Assembly (NCBI RefSeq): GCF_026262505.1
Contig: NC_067207.1
Span: forward strand, 16,150,082 to 16,214,081
Length of the DNA: 64,000 nucleotides
Reading direction: 5' to 3'
DNA from: Trichomonas vaginalis G3
Lineage: Eukaryota; Parabasalia; Trichomonadida; Trichomonadidae
The notes below the pieces were generated by a model. The model was not told where the DNA came from. It made no database searches and saw only the letters and a program-made list of their open reading frames with translations. Shown here piece by piece: positions 58,659 to 64,000 of this stretch. The number at the start of each line of letters is the position of its first letter. The stretch's first letter is position 1. Made by a program: the position numbers and the translations under genes.

Positions 58659-60233
58659 ATGCAGAACGAACAGCTAAACGAATTTACTCCAGCAGAGCAT
58701 ATTCATCAGATTCGCTCATATTTCGATATCATAGACAATGCAGTTCAAATTGGTGACACTAATAGAAAATATTCTGACGCAAAGATTCCATCACAACCTG
58801 GAACTGCTAAAGATAACACATGGGTAACATTCAATCTCTCACCTCCTGGTGAAAATATGTTGGACCTTTACAATACATTCATTACGTATAAAATGGAAGG
58901 TCAATTTATTGTAGATAAAGAAATTGGTTCAGGTTCCAATAAAACAAACCCACCAGGATTTTGGATTGGTTTCGATGACGCTTTCTATGCAGTTGCTGGA
59001 TATCAAATCCTTGCAAATGGTCGTATCGTATATTCTCAAGACAACGCAAGAGAAGAAGCATATATAACTTCAAACTCACAAACTACCGAACAAATAAAGA
59101 AAGTAGATGTTTTCTCAAAGACTCGACATGAAGATGTATGGAGTCATTCGGGAACATGCAGAACAGGACAAATTGTTAGTGGTCCAATTACAGCAGGAAA
59201 ATCATTTGATTTTAAGCTTCGTTTAAGAATTCCTGTTAGAAGATTCCTTCCATTAGAAGCTATTCGATTTATTCCAGCTTTTGGAGGAAACGTTCAGCTT
59301 AAAGTAAAGTTCAGTAGCGACGCCTTACAATGCACATCTATATCTGTAAATGATATCATTGCTTTCAATCCAACTCTTAAAGTTGCATTTGCTTCAGATT
59401 CAAATCCACCGACAAATAAATTTGTTCCATGGAATGAACCATTCACTATGATAACGAAGGCAGTAGAAGCTAGTGGAACAGTTACTATTACAACTGTAAC
59501 CCAGCAACTATTTCGAACAAAGATGGATTTTAATGAATGTTTCATTCATCCAAAGTCATTCTCTTTAGACCCTAACATTTATACAGAACTTGTAGAACAT
59601 TATACAAACGAGGCTTTATGTTTTCCTGTTAAAGTTATGGATTGGATTCCTATGGACGGTTCATTCTCAAAGAATACAGATAGTTCAAGTGCAACATTTA
59701 CAGCAGCTTATACGCCTATTAATGTTAAAAGTATTTGGGCACTATTTAGAAAGAAAGACAACTATTATGTTAATTTTGAGAACCCTAAGTTTAAATATCT
59801 TCAGCTTTCCATGGGAGCTTATGGAAATATGCCTGCAGAACCTGAAAAATCATATGGACCTGTATTTTATGAAATGGTTGCGAACGCCTGCAATACAAAC
59901 AATGATATGATAGGATTTAATGAAGATGTTATGAGGTCATTGGTGGATGATGGTAGTGTGGAACATAAATGGGATAGCTATGACAACACACATTTCTTAT
60001 GTGGTTTTCCAACAGAAGTGGACTTTTGCTTCCAGCAAGGTCAAACATCTACTGCTCCAATAACATACAAATTGTCTGTTAAAGGACCTATTGAACTAGC
60101 AACTGAAAATGTACCAAAGCCACTTATTGGATTTATGAGGGATTGTTGCTTTGCCATTCAGGTGCGTGCTAATGGAATCCCCATAATAAGATTAGATGAC
60201 TATAACTTAGCTACGGACGACAGTGAGGAATAA
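58659..60233 (+). CDS. Probable Maverick major capsid protein (double jelly-roll), 524 aa
   Basis: One uninterrupted frame starting MQNEQLNEFTPAEHIHQIRS and ending in an acidic tail (LATDDSEE). Beta-rich throughout, ~520 residues, at the centre of the structural block beside the packaging ATPase-bearing gene set; features as for 29420-30993. Expected to form hexameric capsomers if ever expressed. Identification by pattern and context. Confidence 0.68.
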   Translation: MQNEQLNEFTPAEHIHQIRSYFDIIDNAVQIGDTNRKYSDAKIPSQPGTAKDNTWVTFNLSPPGENMLDLYNTFITYKMEGQFIVDKEIGSGSNKTNPPGFWIGFDDAFYAVAGYQILANGRIVYSQDNAREEAYITSNSQTTEQIKKVDVFSKTRHEDVWSHSGTCRTGQIVSGPITAGKSFDFKLRLRIPVRRFLPLEAIRFIPAFGGNVQLKVKFSSDALQCTSISVNDIIAFNPTLKVAFASDSNPPTNKFVPWNEPFTMITKAVEASGTVTITTVTQQLFRTKMDFNECFIHPKSFSLDPNIYTELVEHYTNEALCFPVKVMDWIPMDGSFSKNTDSSSATFTAAYTPINVKSIWALFRKKDNYYVNFENPKFKYLQLSMGAYGNMPAEPEKSYGPVFYEMVANACNTNNDMIGFNEDVMRSLVDDGSVEHKWDSYDNTHFLCGFPTEVDFCFQQGQTSTAPITYKLSVKGPIELATENVPKPLIGFMRDCCFAIQVRANGIPIIRLDDYNLATDDSEE

Positions 60234-60264
60234 AGGGATGAACGTTTATTTTTAAAGCTTATAA

Positions 60265-60705
60265 ATGAGTTCTTCATCAAGCTCTCGTGAACCTTCACCA
60301 TCTATGAAACAAACTTTACCAAACGATTATGGAGCACCTATTGAATATTTCTTACGAGCTGCACAATGGCAAAGAGCAGTCTCACCAAGGTTAGGTGTTC
60401 CACCAGCTCCTGTCAAAAATAGCATTTGGTCAAGTCCTTATATAAGATATGGTCTCCCACTAGGTTTGCTAGCTACAGCAGGAGCAGTTATGATGTTGAA
60501 AAGAAATAAAGCAAATGTTGTAAATAATACTGAAGTAGTTGAAGTTAAACAAACTCCAACACCTTCACAAGCAAAACCTTCAATGACTCCTGAACCTATG
60601 GAAGTACAAACTCCTGTTCAAAAGTCAACTCCTAAACCGACTCCAACATTTAAACCAGAACCTACTCCTCAAATAAATCGTAAAACTCCTGCGTTTCCAT
60701 ACTGA
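60265..60705 (+). CDS. Single-span membrane protein with Pro-rich tail, 146 aa (inner copy)
   Basis: Counterpart of 31025-31462 with one extra residue in the Pro/Thr tail. Confidence 0.6.
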   Translation: MSSSSSSREPSPSMKQTLPNDYGAPIEYFLRAAQWQRAVSPRLGVPPAPVKNSIWSSPYIRYGLPLGLLATAGAVMMLKRNKANVVNNTEVVEVKQTPTPSQAKPSMTPEPMEVQTPVQKSTPKPTPTFKPEPTPQINRKTPAFPY

Positions 60706-60886
60706 AAAAATAACGTTATTTTTATTTAATATTAAAATTTTTATTTGATTGAACTGACAAATAAAGTCACTGAAGCAATGAAACAAAAGTTTTTGGTAGA
60801 ATACATTAAATCAGGAACTATTCCAGAAGGTTTTTACATTCATACTATGAAGGATGGTAGAGTTCAGTTTAGAAAGATAAAGCAAC

Positions 60887-60894
60887 CATTAGAT
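60887..60894. repeat. 8-bp target duplication CATTAGAT, left copy
   Basis: Repeated at 62480-62487. Eight bases is the hAT hallmark. Confidence 0.85.
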
Positions 60895-62479
60895 TAGAGA
60901 TGCGAGTTTCCGAATTTTTTTAGCCCTGGGATGTCATAACCGCTGCGGTTTTGTAAAATTTGGGATAAATTTTGACAATCCATTTTTTGTGGGATGTACG
61001 TTTATATCAATTTGCTCGGCGTTTGCCGAGCTATTGTACAATCCTACTCGAATTCATTACGCAGCCCTGGTCACTCAAAGGCCAGGGCATACAATTACAA
61101 AATAGTAGAGTGAGACTCTTCTAATTTCTTCCAATCACAAGGAAGATCTTAGAAGAGCCTCACTCTACTCGAACACATTACGCAGCCCTGGTCACTCAAA
61201 GGCCAGGCATACAATTACAAAATAGTAGAGTGAGACTCTTCTAATTTCTTCCAATCACAAGGAAGATCTTAGAAGAGCCTCACTCTACTCGAACACATTA
61301 CGCAGCCCTGGTCACTCAAAGGCCAGGGCATACAATTACAAAATAGTAGAGTGAGACTCTTCTAATTTCTTCCAATCACAAGGAAGATCTTAGAAGAGCC
61401 TCACTCTACTCGAACACATTACGCAGCCCTGGTCACTCAAAGGCCAGGGCATACAATTACAAAATAGTAGAGTGAGACTCTTCTAATTTCTTCCAATCAC
61501 AAGGAAGATCTTAGAAGAGCCTCACTCTACTCGAACACATTACGCAGCTCCTGCTCAACAATGAGCAGGTCTTACCACTTTGAGAGGCTTTCGTTCGAGT
61601 TCTGATGCAGATCCCAACGCGAGCGAGAGTCTCTCAAGCAAGCTTCTAATTCGTAGCTAGAGTTTCACTCTTATGAACTGGCAGCCAATTTGAGAGACTT
61701 TCGCTCGAGATCTAATGAAAAATCAGAACTCGGCCAAAAATTGCCCAAACAGGCTTGTAATTCGTAGCTATAGTATTGATCGTATGGATGTGTTGCCAAT
61801 ATGAGAGACTTTCGCTCGATGTCTGATATTGCATCAGACATCGAGCGAAAGTCACTCAAAACAGCTTAGACATGTCTATTTTGACGGCATTAAATGATTT
61901 CATAGGAAATGTCTCAGTTGTTAATTAAGTTCACGTGAGCTTTTATGAATGAAAATAAGTAAAAAAAAGAATTTTCTCAAAAAAATTGTGTACGCATTGA
62001 AATTTTTATCTATAAATTTAGATATGTCATCAATAATATAATATAATTTTAAATTCGTGGAGTACACTTGGATAATTGAATATGGGCTACCCCATCCCAA
62101 CCTCTCAAACTTCCTCTGAATTTGGACAAGGTATCCCAATCCCAAAGACCTATCCGAATAAAATGAAATAAGTATATTATATATATTATTTATTTGCTAA
62201 TAATGAGCATAAATCGCTAAAATTATGAAGAAATTAAAAATTAAAAATTAAAATTAGAAAAAAATGTTGATTTAATGAGAGAATATTGTATAAAAATAGA
62301 ATTATTAGCTAAAATACGTATTAATTTTATGATATTTCAATCACATTAACGAAAATCGCCCATTTTTAATTCAAATGGGCGGGAAAAAAAATAAAATTCC
62401 AAAAAAAAATTGAATTGGGGAAACGATAGGGGACGGGATATGAGAAACCCCATATGTTTGGGAATTTTTCGCATCACTA
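60895..62479. mobile_element. Non-autonomous hAT-like element carrying hairpin array C
   Basis: 1,585 bp; tips TAGAGATGCGA (left) and the complement of TAGTGATGCGA (right), fitting the hAT tip pattern TAGNGNTG, with an 8-bp duplication. No transposase. 61061-61543 is a tandem array and 61544-61860 has further hairpins; 61870-62479 is AT-rich with two Pro/Gly-coding-like GGG/CCC patches. Confidence 0.8.
61061..61860. repeat. Hairpin array C: 121-bp tandem unit x4 plus diverged hairpins
   Basis: GCAGCCCTGG starts at 61061, 61182, 61302, 61423 and (diverged) 61544. Each unit has a small GCCCTGG hairpin and a 21-bp stem (AGTAGAGTGAG with complement). After 61544 come a CCTGCTCA/TGAGCAGG hairpin, a degenerate TTGAGAG hairpin, and a perfect 21-bp stem (GACTTTCGCTCGATGTCTGA) ending at about 61856. 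Confidence 0.9.
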
Positions 62480-62566
62480 CATTAGATAGAGAAGGAATTT
62501 TGAGAAAGATTAAACTTCATGAGGACAACATTGCTAAACTTAGGAAGAAGTTAGAAGAGTTGGAGA

Positions 62567-63209
62567 AAGGAAGAGAGTTATAAAGCAATGAATTCAACAG
62601 GGTGAAAAAACAGGTGAAAAAAGAGGTGAGATCTCACCACTTCACCTAAATTTATTTTTGTGCTATGTTTTCATACATGTGAGGGTGGTGATATCATTAA
62701 TTTTTAAGTTTATTTTGTATTTTTACTGAAAATTTTTATTTGGATGTAAATGACAGAACAAAAGCAACTCATTCGAATTCCACAGTATAACAAACATACA
62801 TTTAAACATTTATTATTCCTTCCTGAGCATAACATGTTCTTTCAAATACATCCGAGACCAGTTGACTTTTCATTGACTGTGTATAAAGATAGAAATAGTT
62901 ATATCATTAAACCATACGATGACGAAGGTAAGTTATGTAAATTGTACGTTAAGAAGTTAGAGAAAGTTTATGGCTTCAAGTATGACTACAATAGGGTTAA
63001 CACTGATGATGAAGATATTGAGGAAAATTTATGAGAACATTAGTGAAGTCGTTAGTGAGAACGATAGTGAGAACGATAGTGAGAACGTTTATTTTTTACA
63101 TTAGTGAGTTCGTTAGTGAAGTGGTTGGCGGCTTTGTAAAGTGTCAAATTCACAAGTATTGGGTAAGGTGGAACGCAGTGCCACAGTACCCAATACTTGT
63201 ATACTAACT
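62567..63209. repeat. Right terminal inverted repeat of the inner Maverick
   Basis: Includes an inverted GGTGA-flavour site (62600-62647), TIR gene, a GAACGATAGTGA iteration (63058-63090) longer than in the left repeat, and the tip hairpin (63152-63201). Confidence 0.88.
62750..63034 (+). CDS. TIR-encoded Maverick protein, 94 aa (right copy)
   Basis: Mirror of 32208-32492. Confidence 0.7.
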   Translation: MTEQKQLIRIPQYNKHTFKHLLFLPEHNMFFQIHPRPVDFSLTVYKDRNSYIIKPYDDEGKLCKLYVKKLEKVYGFKYDYNRVNTDDEDIEENL

Positions 63210-63442
63210 GGAGAAAGGGTAAAGTTAGTTTGAGCGTTTATGAAGGAATGAAGAATGGAAAGTTTATACAAGCATACGATACAAACGGTAAACGTGTTTC
63301 ATTAGCTTTGTCAAAACTTACTAACATTTATTTTGACAGTGACTTTGACTCTGACGATTGGAGCGACAGCAGCGATACTGAAGAATATGAACTATTGTGT
63401 GAAGCACAGCAATGGGAAGAGTTGCAATACTTTTGTAAGTGA
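63210..63442 (+). pseudogene. TIR gene of the outer Maverick, last part
   Basis: Other part of the gene begun at 31941; ends with the acidic tail and ELQYFCK. Confidence 0.85.
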
Positions 63443-63648
63443 GAACGTTTATTTTTTACAGTAGTGAAGTCGTTTGTGAAAACGTTAGTGAGGTGAAGTG
63501 GTTGGCGGCTTTATAAATATTTAAGGTTAAGTTGGTGTTTGTGTTTGTGTTGTAAAATATGCGTTAACGGTTTTGTAAAGTGTCAAATTCACATATAATG
63601 GGTAAGGAGGCTCGCAGTGCCTCCGTACACATGATATGTATACTAACT
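63210..63648. repeat. Right terminal repeat of the outer Maverick, outer part
   Basis: Begins with the right copy of GGAGAA (63210-63215); mirrors 10772-11205 and ends at the outer tip. Tip hairpin at 63592-63640. Confidence 0.88.
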
Positions 63649-63654
63649 TCTTTA
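63649..63654. repeat. Target-site duplication TCTTTA, right copy (outer Maverick)
   Basis: Matches 10766-10771. Confidence 0.85.
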
Positions 63655-63806
63655 TCTACCCCTATGTGAGCTGCATATTCTTTCTCGCTAAATTCTTTTG
63701 ATTCTTCAGAGCTAAAAATCAAGTTTAATAAAAATAATGTTTATTCATAATTTTGAAAACCAAATTCAAATTTGAATGAGAATTTTTGAAAAAAATATAG
63801 AATATT

Positions 63807-64000
63807 TCAATAGTTTGGAATCTCTTCAACTTCCCACTGCTTATTAACACATTTTTTCCAGAGCGGTTTATCATCCTTGGTCCATTTCTTAAATTTGTTG
63901 TAAACCTCTCTTGGAGTGTATGGTCGAACTCCAATTTTTGGATGAGCGCCATGTGGCATGTCATTGTATTTTTGCCTGAATTCTTCCAATTCCTGATTGA
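63807..64000 (-). CDS. C-terminal end of an unrecognised host gene (5' end outside window)
   Basis: Open frame of 63 codons plus the stop, from the right edge to the stop at 63807, reading through TTG rather than starting there. Residues such as KYNDMPHGAHPKIGVRPYTP and ending QWEVEEIPNY. Trp/Lys/Pro-rich, compact. I recognise no family. Between 63655 and 63806 nothing certain is seen. Confidence 0.45.
   Translation of the reverse strand, partial: NQELEEFRQKYNDMPHGAHPKIGVRPYTPREVYNKFKKWTKDDKPLWKKCVNKQWEVEEIPNY

Larger units (their letters stand above)
60749..62583 (+). pseudogene. Small coiled-coil Maverick gene split by a hAT-like element
   Basis: Same family as 16659-16895 and 31511-31750; first part to 60894, remainder from 62480. 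Broken by the insertion. Confidence 0.75.
32041..63209 (+). mobile_element. Inner Maverick/Polinton, 31.2 kb, nested in the outer one
   Basis: Tips GTTAGTATAC and GTATACTAAC(T); TIRs of about 634 and 643 bp (32041-32674, 62567-63209); 6-bp duplication GGAGAA. Gene order equals the outer Maverick with an extra T5orf172-like cassette and the complete tail-fibre gene. Subtracting three later insertions (44992-50889, 55843-57184, 60895-62479) leaves about 22 kb. It is younger than the outer element, and itself older than the three insertions. Roughly six to ten breaks outside the insertions; fossil. Confidence 0.93.
10772..63648 (+). mobile_element. Outer Maverick/Polinton (split by an inner Maverick)
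   Basis: Begins GTTAGTATAC and ends GTATACTAAC(T), with ~724-bp terminal inverted repeats (10772-11495, and 31750-32034 continued at 63210-63648 after the inner element). The 6-bp target duplication TCTTTA lies at 10766-10771 and 63649-63654. Own length without the inner element is about 21.7 kb. Parts: TIR gene, packaging ATPase, integrase, protein-primed-type polymerase B, probable capsid gene, tail-fibre-like gene and accessory genes. Most genes look whole and the TIRs match well, so the insertion is young; still roughly six to ten breaks are present, one block (16003-17650) is foreign, and it is best treated as a fossil. Confidence 0.93.

Noticed and set aside
63725-63964. 79-aa minus-strand frame near the right edge
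   Set aside because: It overlaps the better 63807-64000 frame and looks like a shadow of it.

Overview
The window looks like Trichomonas vaginalis (or a very close trichomonad) nuclear DNA. It is AT-rich with short intronless genes. It carries a mariner whose catalytic triad spacing (D,D34D) and ~1.3 kb size fit Tvmar1, and two large nested Maverick/Polinton elements. The host genes are of kinds trichomonads have amplified (tubulin-ligase-like, PAK-like kinase).

Layout. 1-4372: three minus-strand host genes: a TTLL-type tubulin ligase (runs off the left edge), a GT31/Fringe-like glycosyltransferase, and a PAK-like kinase with two CRIB-like segments. 4373-5842: AT-rich, no gene seen. 5843-9644: a DDE-transposase-like gene with a degenerate ubiquitin-protease-like C-terminus, split by a mariner (6422-7717). 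10106-10560: an array of back-to-back hairpins. 10772-63648: an outer Maverick with a TCTTTA target duplication. Inside its right terminal repeat sits a second, inner Maverick (32041-63209, target duplication GGAGAA). The inner Maverick was hit by three later insertions: a 5.9-kb Mutator-like composite (44992-50889), a 1.3-kb relative with the same termini (55843-57184), and a 1.6-kb hAT-like element (60895-62479). 63655-64000: host flank with the end of an unrecognised gene.

The two Mavericks are close copies with one gene order: TIR gene; a minus-strand trio; packaging ATPase; a block of small genes; tail-fibre-like gene; integrase; accessory cassettes (KilA-N, T5orf172-like, unknown); protein-primed-type DNA polymerase B; structural block with a probable major capsid protein; a single-span membrane protein; a small coiled-coil gene; TIR. 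Most genes look whole, but each element carries roughly six to ten breaks plus insertions, so both are treated as young fossils. I recognised no maturation protease.

The strongest unexplained signal is palindrome structure that changes sequence while staying paired: (i) arrays of ~60-bp hairpins, four per 250-bp unit, at 10.1-10.56 kb and 45.3-46.3 kb, whose stems differ with compensating changes, and a third array inside the hAT-like element; (ii) twelve palindromic sites in two sequence flavours that bound Maverick ends and accessory cassettes; (iii) GC-rich double mini-hairpins, one inverted and one present/absent between copies; (iv) hairpins at the Maverick tips. Also odd are two insertions with a shared 21-bp terminal core flanked by 90-bp and 80-bp direct duplications of the target.
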